A stretch of 47,990 bases of DNA from Williamsia sp. (GTDB lineage: Bacteria > Bacteroidota > Bacteroidia > Chitinophagales > Chitinophagaceae): positions 1 through 47,990 of the forward strand of contig JADCRZ010000047.1 of NCBI GenBank assembly GCA_015069695.1, read 5' to 3'. This document shows positions 37,007 through 45,394 of the stretch, in pieces. The position numbers and the translations under genes are program-made. Within the stretch, counting starts at the first letter, position 1. The number at the start of each line of letters is the position of its first letter. Below the pieces are notes generated by a model that saw only the letters and a list, made by a program, of their open reading frames with translations, was not told the DNA's origin and made no database searches.

Positions 37007-38407
37007 ATGCAACGCAGAACTATACCGGCCGTACTGGCCTTCCTTTTTGTTCTATTCACATCGTGCAAAAAAAGCAATTTGTTTGAAGAGCCGCTGGATG
37101 CCATCTCACAGGCCACGGCGTACAGCACACCCGACCGCATTACAAAAACAGCAACAGGCATGTATGCCGCTTTGCAAAATCCCAACTGGACCTGCGGCAG
37201 AAATCTGATCTATGCTGATGTGATGGGATTGGATGCCAACCCGGCACCCTATATTGCGCAGGTTGGTTATTTTGATAAAATGCGCGCAAATGACGGAACC
37301 GTCTCTTCGTCCTGGAGCGCAGCATACAATACTATCTATGCGACCAACTTATTTGTAAAAAACTTTACCCCGGTACAGAACCTCGTAACAGCTGATAAAG
37401 CCAGCCAGTACCTGGGGGAAGCTTCTTTTATCCGGGCATACAATTATTTGAACCTGGTGAATTTCTGGGCAAAGCCTTATCTCGATCCTGCCGGGCCGGA
37501 TAAAAATCCGGGTGTTCCCCTGGTGCTTACTGCAGCAGACGATCCGTTTGCAGCTTCCTCGCTGATTCCCCGTTCTACCGTTAAGCAGGTGTACGACCAG
37601 ATCGAAAAAGACCTGCTGGATGCGGAAGCCAAGCTGTCCCTCAATTACCCCGGCGATCTGTATACAACCGTTTCGCGGGCAACCAAAGGTGCCGCAAGGG
37701 CCTTGCTGATGCGGATGTACCAGTACGAAGGCAACTGGGCAAAAGCCGCTACCTATGCTGATCTGGTGATCAATTCAGGTTTGTATAAGCTCAACGCTAC
37801 ACCCGAGGTTGCTTTTAAGAATTATACTACGCAGGAATCTGTTTTCTCCGTTGCTTTCAGCGGCTCTAACAACCCGGGAAGAAACAATGCCCTGGCAGCC
37901 CATTACAGTCCGGGTATCAGGTCCGATGTTTCTGTCAGCACGGCTTATCTGGCCCTGATGGATACGGCTGTTGACCTGCGTTATAAAAACCTGGTCATCA
38001 AAAGCAACAATTTATTCTGGACCACCAAATACATCAGCCTGGCCGATTGGGCCCCGGTGGTCAGGTACCCGGAAATACTGCTGGTGAAAGCGGAGGCGCT
38101 GGCAAGGCAGGCTGCGGGTGTAGATGCCACTGCCGTCGGACTGGTTAATTCCCTGCGTACCCGCTCAAAAGCAGCCCCCATCAATCCGGCTACAAAACAA
38201 GATCTTATCAATGCCATCTTAAAAGAAAGAAGGATTGAGCTGGCTTTTGAAGGCCTGGCTTATTTTGATTTCCAGCGCAACCTGCTTGATCTGCCGGCAC
38301 ACGCTACGGTATCGGCACAGCCTTATGGATCAGACTTCCGGATCTGGCCGATTCCGCAGCGGGATATTTTGATCCAGCCCACGCTGGAGCAGAATCATAA
38401 CTATTAA
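37007..38407 (+). CDS. SusD/RagB-family nutrient-binding lipoprotein
   Basis: 466 residues with a lipoprotein signal peptide (lipobox FTSC, Cys20). The N-terminal SusD-like region is NLFEEPLDAISQATAYSTPD, followed by TPR-like helices (AAYNTIYATNLFVKNF, EASFIRAYNYLNLVNFW). The C-terminal RagB/SusD domain (YPEILLVKAEALARQAAG, ILKERRIELAFEGLAYFDFQ) is complete. It is the surface lid of the SusC channel encoded 19 nt upstream and determines capture of the substrate. No glycoside hydrolase, lyase or hybrid sensor lies beside the pair, so the substrate cannot be inferred. A terminator follows at 38450. Confidence 0.95.
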   Translation: MQRRTIPAVLAFLFVLFTSCKKSNLFEEPLDAISQATAYSTPDRITKTATGMYAALQNPNWTCGRNLIYADVMGLDANPAPYIAQVGYFDKMRANDGTVSSSWSAAYNTIYATNLFVKNFTPVQNLVTADKASQYLGEASFIRAYNYLNLVNFWAKPYLDPAGPDKNPGVPLVLTAADDPFAASSLIPRSTVKQVYDQIEKDLLDAEAKLSLNYPGDLYTTVSRATKGAARALLMRMYQYEGNWAKAATYADLVINSGLYKLNATPEVAFKNYTTQESVFSVAFSGSNNPGRNNALAAHYSPGIRSDVSVSTAYLALMDTAVDLRYKNLVIKSNNLFWTTKYISLADWAPVVRYPEILLVKAEALARQAAGVDATAVGLVNSLRTRSKAAPINPATKQDLINAILKERRIELAFEGLAYFDFQRNLLDLPAHATVSAQPYGSDFRIWPIPQRDILIQPTLEQNHNY

Positions 38408-38441
38408 GACAGTGCAGGCTTCAGCACATAGAAATACAAGC

Positions 38442-39647
38442 TTATTTCAACAAGAGGGGAACAGTCGTTTCCCTCTTGTCTTTTGTGACAATCCTTACTG
38501 TGTACAAACCGGCACGCAGGGCAGACAAGGAGTACCTGTTATCAGCAGCCGGTACAAAGCGCTTTACCAGACTGCCTTCCAGGTTAACAACATCGATTTG
38601 AAGAATATCACCTGCACCTTTTACCGCGAAGTAATCAGACACAGGGTTGGGATAGAGCGAGATTGTTTGGCGATCTGTTACAGTGTATTTTACGACGCTG
38701 CTGTAGATGAACGTACCATCTTTGTTCACCATTTTCAAGCGGTAGTAATAAGTATTTCCCTTTGTTACGGCATCGCTTAAAGAGTAATCATTTCCTCCGG
38801 TTCCAGCCCTGGCTGATACTTGCGTGAGGGAAATAAAGTTGATGCCGTCGTTGCTTCTCTCTACTTCATACCGGGAGAAATCGGTTTCATTCTGACCGGT
38901 CCATTTCAACAAAGCTGCACCACCATTGCCGGTAACAGAAAAGGCATCCAGGTGCACCGGCAAGGTAGCGTTATACAGTTGTCCAACCTGCGTAGGTGTT
39001 AAAGCAACATTATAAATGCGGATGCCATCGGCCTTGCCGGTAAAATATTCACCTGCAGCAGGTGTGGTCCCTGTAAATGCTTCTGCGCCTATCAGCAGGT
39101 TGTTCCCAATATAATCTATGGCATACGTACCACCTGCATCATTGAAATCAGCCTGCTGTATGCCATCCATGTAGATTCTGGTATAGCGGCCATCATACGT
39201 ACAAATAAATTGGTGCCAGCCATTGCTGATGGAAGCAACCGGAATATTGATGGTAGCATAGGCTCCGTTGCGGTGTATCCAACCCTGTACGTTTGTACTT
39301 GTAATATACAATTCATAACCGGCACCTTCTGTACAGCTCAACATGCCTGCACTACCGGAGGTCGTCCAGCTGTCGCGATAGAACCAGCCGCCGAACGATA
39401 TGGCAGCAGTTGGTTTCAGGGCGGCAACGTTTCCAAGATCGATGTACTGATTCGGCACAAATTGATAAGCCCGGTTGGCAATATTGCTCCGGTCAGTTGT
39501 AAGTGTGGCACCATACACAACACCATTGCGGCCATTGCCTGAGGCGTCATTTGCATTGCCATCTAAAGGATAATAGCCAACAGGAGTTTGCGCCTGAATA
39601 AAATCAATAAGCAGTATGGTTGACAGGAAGAGGAGAGTTTTTTTCAT
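38442..39647 (-). CDS. LamG-domain protein with T9SS type A sorting signal
   Basis: 401 residues. The signal peptide is 1-20. A LamG/concanavalin-like domain covers about 22-215 (VGYYPLDGNANDASGNGRNG near its start, WHQFICTYDGRYTRIYMDG, DGIRIYNVALTPTQVGQLY at its end). A linker/Fn3-like segment follows (VHLDAFSVTG, then LLKWTGQNETDFSRYEVERS). The C-terminal type IX sorting domain spans about 329-401 (SLYPNPVSDYF to ETTVPLLLK). It should be exported by the type IX system and held at or released from the surface. LamG suggests binding to carbohydrate or protein. It converges with susD. Confidence 0.9.
   Translation of the reverse strand: MKKTLLFLSTILLIDFIQAQTPVGYYPLDGNANDASGNGRNGVVYGATLTTDRSNIANRAYQFVPNQYIDLGNVAALKPTAAISFGGWFYRDSWTTSGSAGMLSCTEGAGYELYITSTNVQGWIHRNGAYATINIPVASISNGWHQFICTYDGRYTRIYMDGIQQADFNDAGGTYAIDYIGNNLLIGAEAFTGTTPAAGEYFTGKADGIRIYNVALTPTQVGQLYNATLPVHLDAFSVTGNGGAALLKWTGQNETDFSRYEVERSNDGINFISLTQVSARAGTGGNDYSLSDAVTKGNTYYYRLKMVNKDGTFIYSSVVKYTVTDRQTISLYPNPVSDYFAVKGAGDILQIDVVNLEGSLVKRFVPAADNRYSLSALRAGLYTVRIVTKDKRETTVPLLLK
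38450..38484 (+). terminator. intrinsic terminator of susD, inside neighbour's 3' end
   Basis: ACAAGAGGGGAA (38450-38461) and TTTCCCTCTTGT (38468-38479) pair with one mismatch and a 6-nt loop, then CTTTTG follows on the plus strand. The stem lies within the last codons of the convergent T9SS-protein gene. Confidence 0.75.
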
Positions 39648-39663
39648 AAATGATGGATTTGGG

Positions 39664-39732
39664 AATGGATGTAAAAGAAAAAGACCTGATATCTATAGCT
39701 AAGATATTAGGTCTTTTTCTTTTACATCCATT
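39664..39732. terminator. 31-bp stem-loop, bidirectional terminator
   Basis: The arms 39664-39694 and 39702-39732 pair over 31 bp with a single G-T position and a 7-nt loop (ATAGCTA). The core AAAAAGACCT/AGGTCTTTTT gives an A-tract, stem and T-tract on both strands. It lies between the M28 peptidase gene (ends 39803) and the start of the T9SS-protein gene (39647), so it should end peptidase transcripts. Confidence 0.8.
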
Positions 39733-39802
39733 TGACCGGCCTTATCCTCTGTCCGATTTACTCCTTTACTGTCAACTACTTATAAAGGATTGGTGGAACC
39801 AC

Positions 39803-41227
39803 TTACTGCTGCGCCCCATTTCTCTGCGGGGTAGCAGCCGGCGGGTTGGCCCCATTTTGTTGAGGGCGTCTTGCAGCAGAAGGCACTACGGGAAGTCCTT
39901 CATTGCCGTCATTGCTCACAGATTGGATCGCAAAGAAATAGTTGTCTTTCGAATAAGGCAGTTTTGCTTGCAGGGCTGTTGTAAAGATTTTTTTCTGCCA
40001 TACCGGGCTGGTGGTTTCGCGCATCATGATATAGTATCCCTTTACCGTTCCTGATGCGGGCGCCTTCCAGGTAAGTGAAGTGTAATTGCTCTGCGACATA
40101 GCGATTGAAACCTCCTGCGGCATGGCGGGCGATTTGGCCAGGTTGGCCAGGTTGCTGAGGTTCAGGCAGGTATTTTTTCTCAGGTATTCAAAATCCATGA
40201 ACTCGGGCAGATCACCATACTGGATGCCATTTTCTACGCGTACATTCTGGTGCTGGTGGTAATAGTTTTCGTTCATCTCTGTAATCCGTACAGCTGTATA
40301 ACCTCTTTGCTGGTAAGGCTGATGATCACCGCCGCGGCCAAAACGGTCAGGACGGTATACCATAAACACTTCCAGGTTGTCGACATAACGTTCGCCCACT
40401 TCCTTGATATAACGGGCCAGCTGGCGGGATGGTCCGTCGTTTTCCAGTCCGGAAGCACGGATGGCGGCGGCTTTGGCAGCATCTACCTCAAAGGCAGACA
40501 AGCCTTCGCTGAAAACCCGCACTTTGGTGTTTCCGATAATGTTTGTCTCGTTCGTATTGTTGCTGCCCATGATGTCGTTGTTGAGCACAGCCCCGATTTC
40601 CCAATTGTTCTTTTTTGCGTTTTCTGCCATAAAGCCCGCTCCAAGCAAACCTTGCTCTTCACCGCACACGGTTACAAAAATGACCGTAGCCGGAAAATTT
40701 TGCTTGCTCATTACGCGCGCGCATTCTATTACGGCAGCCGTGCCACTTCCATCATCATTGGCGCCCGGTGCATCACCGGTTCTGTCCATTACACTGGTGC
40801 GCATATTGTCCATGTGCCCGCTGATGATAAATATCCTGTGATCATTGGGATCGGTTCCTTTCAGGGTGGCCACTACATTGGCCAGTACAGTAGTTACATC
40901 TACCCTGCGGCCATCGGCCACGTAGGTGCTGGTATCTATTCTGGCACTGAGCCTGCCACCTGATGCTGCAGCAAAAGAGTTGAACCTGGACAGGATCCAG
41001 TTCCGTGCAGCACCGATGCCTCTTTTTGGATCTGTGGTTGTGCTAAGGGTGTTGCGTGTACCAAATGCCACAAGTTGTTTGATTGTAGCCTGCAGTGAAT
41101 CGGCTGACACTTCGCTCACCATCTTTTCGATCTGCGGATCTTTTTGGATGATCGTCGTTGATTGTGGAAAAGCCTGGGTAACACAAAATACAGCCAGGGC
41201 TGTCAACAAACCTCTTCTCATAAGCAT
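39803..41227 (-). CDS. secreted M28-family metallopeptidase
   Basis: 474 residues with a signal peptide (about 1-22). The co-catalytic two-zinc site of M28 is visible: His138 in SGHMDN, Asp158 in GANDDGSG (bridging), catalytic Glu190 and metal Glu191 in CGEEQG, Asp218 in NNDIMG, and a late His (302 in GGDHQPY or 324/326 in YYHQHQN). The C-terminal about 110 residues form a fibronectin-III-like domain (EVSIAMSQSNYTSLTWKAP) with a Pro/Asn/Gln-rich tail. It is likely an exported aminopeptidase. An alternative ATG lies 6 nt downstream. No T9SS domain is seen. Confidence 0.9.
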   Translation of the reverse strand: MLMRRGLLTALAVFCVTQAFPQSTTIIQKDPQIEKMVSEVSADSLQATIKQLVAFGTRNTLSTTTDPKRGIGAARNWILSRFNSFAAASGGRLSARIDTSTYVADGRRVDVTTVLANVVATLKGTDPNDHRIFIISGHMDNMRTSVMDRTGDAPGANDDGSGTAAVIECARVMSKQNFPATVIFVTVCGEEQGLLGAGFMAENAKKNNWEIGAVLNNDIMGSNNTNETNIIGNTKVRVFSEGLSAFEVDAAKAAAIRASGLENDGPSRQLARYIKEVGERYVDNLEVFMVYRPDRFGRGGDHQPYQQRGYTAVRITEMNENYYHQHQNVRVENGIQYGDLPEFMDFEYLRKNTCLNLSNLANLAKSPAMPQEVSIAMSQSNYTSLTWKAPASGTVKGYYIMMRETTSPVWQKKIFTTALQAKLPYSKDNYFFAIQSVSNDGNEGLPVVPSAARRPQQNGANPPAATPQRNGAQQ

Positions 41228-41405
41228 AAAATAGTTTATATGATTTTTTTACCTGCCGGAACAAAAAAGCAGGTCAGTTCAGGTGCAAAGGAAATAGAAT
41301 TATACGATATATAGACAGAATGCAAAAGGAATTGAAGGAGAACAAATAAAATTTTATCGGAAAAAGTTTACACCGCTGCTGTTGACATAAAATTTTTCTA
41401 TCATC

Positions 41406-41852
41406 TTATACGCCAAACTGCTGCAGGTGATGATCTGTATGTTTGTATAGCAGTGCAGCCCATTCAATGCCGGTCAGCTTGCCAAAAAAAGGATGTGTTC
41501 GGACTTCAGTTGCCCGGGCAGTACGGGAGAATTGCTGAATCATTTCTTTCAGCTTATTGCTTTCCTTTTGCAGATCGCCCCGGAGTGTGATCCTGAATTC
41601 TTTTACTGTAGGCAGGTTCCGGGGAAAAGGTGCATCGGAAAGAAATTTCCGTTTGGCCATGCCGCCAAACAGCCAGCCGATCAGTCCTCTTTTCAACTGA
41701 ATGGTTCCGAAATACACATCCAGCGGCTTCTGGCAATGCTCCACCATTTGAAACACATCCATCTTGCCCCACAAGGGCCGGCTGTCAGCTTGCAGCTTGT
41801 CGATCCGGCTCATCAACTGAGAGGCATCCTGTTTATCCAGTATATTTTTCAT
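41406..41852 (-). CDS. DUF1569 (DinB-like) protein
   Basis: 148 residues, no signal peptide. The pattern WGKMDVFQMVEHCQKPLDVYFG near 28-49 and HPFFGKLTGIEWAALLYKHTDHHLQQFGV at the end matches the DUF1569 family of DinB-like four-helix bundles. Several histidines (His39, His120, His138, His141-142) could bind a metal as in DinB proteins. The function is unknown. It is a single leftward gene, divergent from the small disordered protein at 41934. Confidence 0.8.
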   Translation of the reverse strand: MKNILDKQDASQLMSRIDKLQADSRPLWGKMDVFQMVEHCQKPLDVYFGTIQLKRGLIGWLFGGMAKRKFLSDAPFPRNLPTVKEFRITLRGDLQKESNKLKEMIQQFSRTARATEVRTHPFFGKLTGIEWAALLYKHTDHHLQQFGV

Positions 41853-41933
41853 AGCAGTATTTTACGGGAAGTTACCAAAAATCGCGTGGCATAATAACTG
41901 CAACTGCTGATCTGTAAACCAAAAAATCCAGTT

Positions 41934-42140
41934 ATGTCAGGACGTGGAGACAACAACAAAAAGGGCTCTTCAGGACAGGGCAGCAGCAATCAAAGCAACC
42001 AGGGTATCGGCAGCAAGGAAAAACACCCCAAGTCGGACCACGGGCAGCAAACAGGTGGAAGCGCATCGGAGCCGCAACCCAAGACACATGACCAGGACGC
42101 GAACAGGAATGAGAGCCTGCAGAACAATTCAGGCAGCTAG
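41934..42140 (+). CDS. small disordered hydrophilic protein
   Basis: 68 residues made almost wholly of Gly, Ser, Asn, Gln, Lys, Asp and Pro (starts MSGRGDNNKKGSSGQGSSNQ), without hydrophobic core, membrane helix or signal peptide. It should be intrinsically disordered. An overlapping frame (41944-42144) is also open, but the 41934 frame has the better amino-acid make-up for a stress-type hydrophilin. It lies 47 nt before the ThDP enzyme on the same strand and may share its transcript. The function is unknown; a general-stress role is a guess from composition and context. Confidence 0.5.
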   Translation: MSGRGDNNKKGSSGQGSSNQSNQGIGSKEKHPKSDHGQQTGGSASEPQPKTHDQDANRNESLQNNSGS

Positions 42141-42187
42141 TTAGGCAGGACTTTTCAGGCAGCTGTTCACAAAAAAAACTTTCAGTT

Positions 42188-43972
42188 ATGGCCAAAACGG
42201 TCGGTGAATTTCTTGTAGGGAGATTGACAGCCTGGGGCGTCAGGCGCATATTCGGTTATCCGGGAGATGGGATCAATGGCATCCTTGCAGCCCTGAACGA
42301 AGCAGATAACACGCCGGAATTTATCCAGGTTAGACACGAAGAAATGGCCGCCTTCATGGCATGCGGCCACGCAAAGTTCACCGGCGAAGTAGGCGTTTGC
42401 CTGGCCACTTCCGGACCAGGCGCCATCCACCTGTTAAACGGCCTGTACGATGCCAAGCTTGATCACCAACCTGTGGTAGCAATTGTTGGACAACAGGCCA
42501 GGAAGTCGATTGGCGGGCATTACCAGCAGGAGGTAGACCTGCTATCCTTGTTCAAGGATGTAGCCGGTGAATACGTACATGAGTGTACCGATCCCAGCCA
42601 GATCCGCCACCTGATAGACCGCGCTATTCGCATTGCCCTCTCGGAGCGGGCGGTGACCTGCATTATCATCCCCAACGATGTACAGGAACTGAAATACGAG
42701 GAACCCAAACGGGTGCATTCTTCTATTCATTCCAGCATAGGTTATTCCAAGCCCAGGATACTGCCGGCCCAGGAAGACCTGCAGCAGGCGGCAGCTATAC
42801 TGAACAAGGGTGAAAAGATAGCCATCCTGGTGGGAGCTGGCGCACTTGATGCAGCAGCTGAAGTGATGCAGACGGCAGAGTTGCTGGGCGCAGGCGTAGC
42901 CAAAGCCTTGTTGGGAAAAGCCGTGCTGCCTGACGATCTACCTTATGTAACCGGCTCTATTGGCTTATTAGGAACCAAGCCCAGCTGGGACCTGATGGCA
43001 GACTGCGACACCCTGCTGGGCATCGGGTCCAGTTTTCCCTACTCAGAATTTCTTCCCAAAGAAGGACAGGCAGCAGGCGTACAGATAGACCTGGATGGCA
43101 AGATGCTGGGGATTCGTTATCCAATGGATGTGATGCTGCAGGGTGATAGCAGGGAAACTTTGCGTGCCCTGATTCCCCTGCTTGAAAAGAAAGAAGACCG
43201 GAGCTGGCTGCAGCAGATTGAAAAAAGCAAACTGCAGTGGGAAGAACTGCTTGATGCAAGGGCCATGAACAAAGCAAATCCCGTACATCCGCAACGTGTG
43301 TTCAGGGCGCTTTCCCAGCGGTTGCCCAACAGCTGCATCCTTGCCGGCGATTCAGGTTCCACGGCTTTCTGGTATGCGCGCGATTTAAAAATACGGTCTG
43401 GTATGATGGCTTCGCTCTCCGGCACCCTGGCTACCATGTGCTCAGCCGTTCCGTATGCCATTGCAGCCAAATTTGCCTATCCTGATAGAATGCCCGTAGC
43501 TATTGCAGGCGATGGTGCCATGCAGATGCTGGGTATCAATGAGCTGATCACCATCGCCAAATACTGGCGCCACTGGCAAACGCCTTATTTTCTGATCCTG
43601 GTCATCAACAACCACGACCTCAACATGGTAAGCTGGGAGCAAAGGGCGCAAACAGGCAGTCCTAAATTTGATGCTTCGCAAAACCTGCCTGATTTCCAGT
43701 TCGCGGAATATGCAAAAATGCTGGGCCTGGGAGGTTATCGCATCAGCCATCCCGGCCAGATCGAAGAAGTGCTGGACCTTGCCATGACGGCCGACAAACC
43801 GGTGGTGGTGGAAGCCGTCACCGATCCGAATGTGCCCCTTCTTCCTCCGCATATCAGCGCCATGCAGGCAAAAAACTTTTTTACCTCCCTCATCAAGGGT
43901 GATAGCAATGCCTGGGACATGGTAAAGCAAACCTACAAGGATGTGGTAGATGAGTATTTTCCCGGCAAGTAA
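42188..43972 (+). CDS. ThDP-dependent pyruvate oxidase-like enzyme
   Basis: 594 residues with the three domains of the POX/acetolactate-synthase family. The N-terminal Pyr domain has GYPGDGINGIL (23-33) and the activating Glu51 in VRHEEMAAFMA. The central domain spans about 200-340. The C-terminal PP domain has the ThDP/Mg motif starting GDGA at 441 and ending INN at 473-475. It is closest in pattern to PoxB/YdaP-type pyruvate dehydrogenase (quinone) or pyruvate oxidase, which turns pyruvate into acetate and CO2. No biosynthetic small subunit (IlvH) adjoins, which argues against acetolactate synthase. The exact acceptor is unproven. Confidence 0.85.
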   Translation: MAKTVGEFLVGRLTAWGVRRIFGYPGDGINGILAALNEADNTPEFIQVRHEEMAAFMACGHAKFTGEVGVCLATSGPGAIHLLNGLYDAKLDHQPVVAIVGQQARKSIGGHYQQEVDLLSLFKDVAGEYVHECTDPSQIRHLIDRAIRIALSERAVTCIIIPNDVQELKYEEPKRVHSSIHSSIGYSKPRILPAQEDLQQAAAILNKGEKIAILVGAGALDAAAEVMQTAELLGAGVAKALLGKAVLPDDLPYVTGSIGLLGTKPSWDLMADCDTLLGIGSSFPYSEFLPKEGQAAGVQIDLDGKMLGIRYPMDVMLQGDSRETLRALIPLLEKKEDRSWLQQIEKSKLQWEELLDARAMNKANPVHPQRVFRALSQRLPNSCILAGDSGSTAFWYARDLKIRSGMMASLSGTLATMCSAVPYAIAAKFAYPDRMPVAIAGDGAMQMLGINELITIAKYWRHWQTPYFLILVINNHDLNMVSWEQRAQTGSPKFDASQNLPDFQFAEYAKMLGLGGYRISHPGQIEEVLDLAMTADKPVVVEAVTDPNVPLLPPHISAMQAKNFFTSLIKGDSNAWDMVKQTYKDVVDEYFPGK

Positions 43973-44002
43973 TTCACCGGCAATAAACTTCCCGTGATTT
44001 GC

Positions 44003-44027
44003 TTACTTTCATTCTTTTTGAAAGTAA
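44003..44027. repeat. hairpin before the amidase start
   Basis: TTACTTTC (44003-44010) and GAAAGTAA (44020-44027) form an 8-bp stem ending 5 nt before the amidase ATG; flanking GATTT and AAATC extend the pairing. It could lower translation of the amidase or end the upstream transcript. The T-rich loop (ATTCTTTTT) makes it look like half of a terminator. Confidence 0.45.
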
Positions 44028-44032
44028 ATCGC

Positions 44033-44851
44033 ATGCATCGTTTCTCTATTCTTGTATTGATGGTGATGGGAATTAGCGCGCTGTATAACTGCAGCCCCAA
44101 TCCTTACGCAAAAACAAACCGGCAGTATACAAAACAAGCCAAGGCCTTTGCCAAAACGCTCCGCACGCCTCCCCAGGCATTCACAACAGATTCTATTCCA
44201 CCCGAACGCTGGTGGACCGGCACTACAAATTTCAGCCTGCGCAAACCCAATTTTGTAATTATCCATCACACGGCTCAAAATTCCTGCGAGCAAACACTGA
44301 AGACCTTTACCCTGCCCCGCACGCAGGTAAGTGCGCATTACGTGATCTGTAAGGATGGAACCGTTCACCACATGCTCAACGATTATTTAAGAGCCTGGCA
44401 CGGGGGCATCAGCAAATGGGGAAACCTGACCGATGTTAATTCTTCTTCCATCGGCATCGAGATCGACAACAACGGGTTTGAGCCGTTTACCGGTTACCAG
44501 ATCAGCAGCCTGCTGAACCTGCTTGATACGCTCAAGAAGAGATATGCCATTCCCGCTGCCAACTTCATCGGGCATGCCGATATCGCGCCCACCCGCAAGA
44601 ACGATCCCAATATTTATTTTCCCTGGAAAGTGCTGGCGGATAGAGGCTTTGGGCTTTGGTACGATACAGCAGGCGTAGTAGTGCCCGAGGGCTTTTCCGT
44701 CCTGCAGGGTCTGCGTCTTGTTGGGTATGATGTGAAGGACAGCACGGCTGCCCTTCTTGCATTCAAAAGACATTTTGAACAGGATACGACAACCGTGATG
44801 CAGGATGCAGACCGGAAGATCTTGTACAACCTCTCTGTGCGTTTTCGCTAA
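44033..44851 (+). CDS. lipoprotein N-acetylmuramoyl-L-alanine amidase
   Basis: 272 residues from ATG 44033, which gives a lipoprotein signal (MHRFSILVLMVMGISALYNC, Cys20). An upstream in-frame ATG at 43994 would spoil the signal. It is an Amidase_2 domain with zinc ligands His78/79 in FVIIHHT, His181 in GHADIAP and Asp191 in KNDP, and the conserved Glu143 in SIGIEID. The 10-residue gap between His181 and Asp191 equals that of AmpD. As a lipoprotein it resembles E. coli AmiD: it cleaves the amide between MurNAc and L-Ala in peptidoglycan or its fragments at the outer membrane. Confidence 0.92.
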   Translation: MHRFSILVLMVMGISALYNCSPNPYAKTNRQYTKQAKAFAKTLRTPPQAFTTDSIPPERWWTGTTNFSLRKPNFVIIHHTAQNSCEQTLKTFTLPRTQVSAHYVICKDGTVHHMLNDYLRAWHGGISKWGNLTDVNSSSIGIEIDNNGFEPFTGYQISSLLNLLDTLKKRYAIPAANFIGHADIAPTRKNDPNIYFPWKVLADRGFGLWYDTAGVVVPEGFSVLQGLRLVGYDVKDSTAALLAFKRHFEQDTTTVMQDADRKILYNLSVRFR

Positions 44852-44890
44852 GTGGCCATATTCAATAAATTCTTTGTTCCTTAGTTAAGG

Positions 44891-45085
44891 TCAGGTGGCC
44901 CTGTCTTTTGTGTTACGGATCAATCCTATACCCGAGAAGAAAAAGATAGCTCCCAGAACACCATAAATAAGAATTTCCTTGATATTCCTGTTACCGGATC
45001 CTCCGTTCATAAAGTTCACGGCGGCCATGATCAATCCTACAACTCCCAGCAGCGATAAAATAATTCCTAAGACTCTTTTTTCCAT
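44891..45085 (-). CDS. small two-helix membrane protein
   Basis: 64 residues from ATG 45085 (MEKRVLGIILSLLGVVGLIM). Two membrane helices (about 5-26 and 38-57) are separated by a polar loop (NGGSGNRNIKE), and the C-terminus is basic (RNTKDRAT). It resembles small inner-membrane proteins common in Chitinophagaceae and Sphingobacteria without a known role. The longer open frame reaching 45280 is unlikely, since it would add a region with no family character before the first helix. Confidence 0.65.
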   Translation of the reverse strand: MEKRVLGIILSLLGVVGLIMAAVNFMNGGSGNRNIKEILIYGVLGAIFFFSGIGLIRNTKDRAT

Positions 45086-45394
45086 GTCATGTTGTTTAAT
45101 AGATGAAATACGAGCGATGTGGGCTCCAGGTAAGATATAGGTACAGGTTTTTCGATGTTGGATACCTGTTGTACAGGAGGAGCCTGCGAAAGATATGGTT
45201 TTATGCCTGCCCCTGCAAGTACCGGTTAAAAAAATTATACCAATAATGTGCCGGACCCGCTGCTCCTGAAGGAGAGGCAACGAAAAAAATTACGCACAAC
45301 ACTTGCCGTTCACCCGCCTATAAAACCGCTTATAGCAAATATCAGCACATCATCCCTTTTGCCGGTAATTTGCGCCCCGAATAACCCCAAACCA
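45086..45394. other. divergent intergenic region, nothing recognised
   Basis: 309 nt between the small membrane protein and the receptor gene. The open frame entering the receptor from 45248 is only an upstream extension. No clear promoter box, operator or RNA element was recognised. Confidence 0.45.

Noticed and set aside
41944-42144. Overlapping 66-codon frame on the plus strand
   Set aside because: It is rich in Arg/Thr/Met with no pattern; the frame starting at 41934 has a more coherent hydrophilic, disorder-type composition. Only one of the two is likely real.
44891-45280. 129-codon version of the small membrane protein
   Set aside because: The added N-terminal 65 residues have no signal or domain, while the ATG at 45085 begins right before the first membrane helix.
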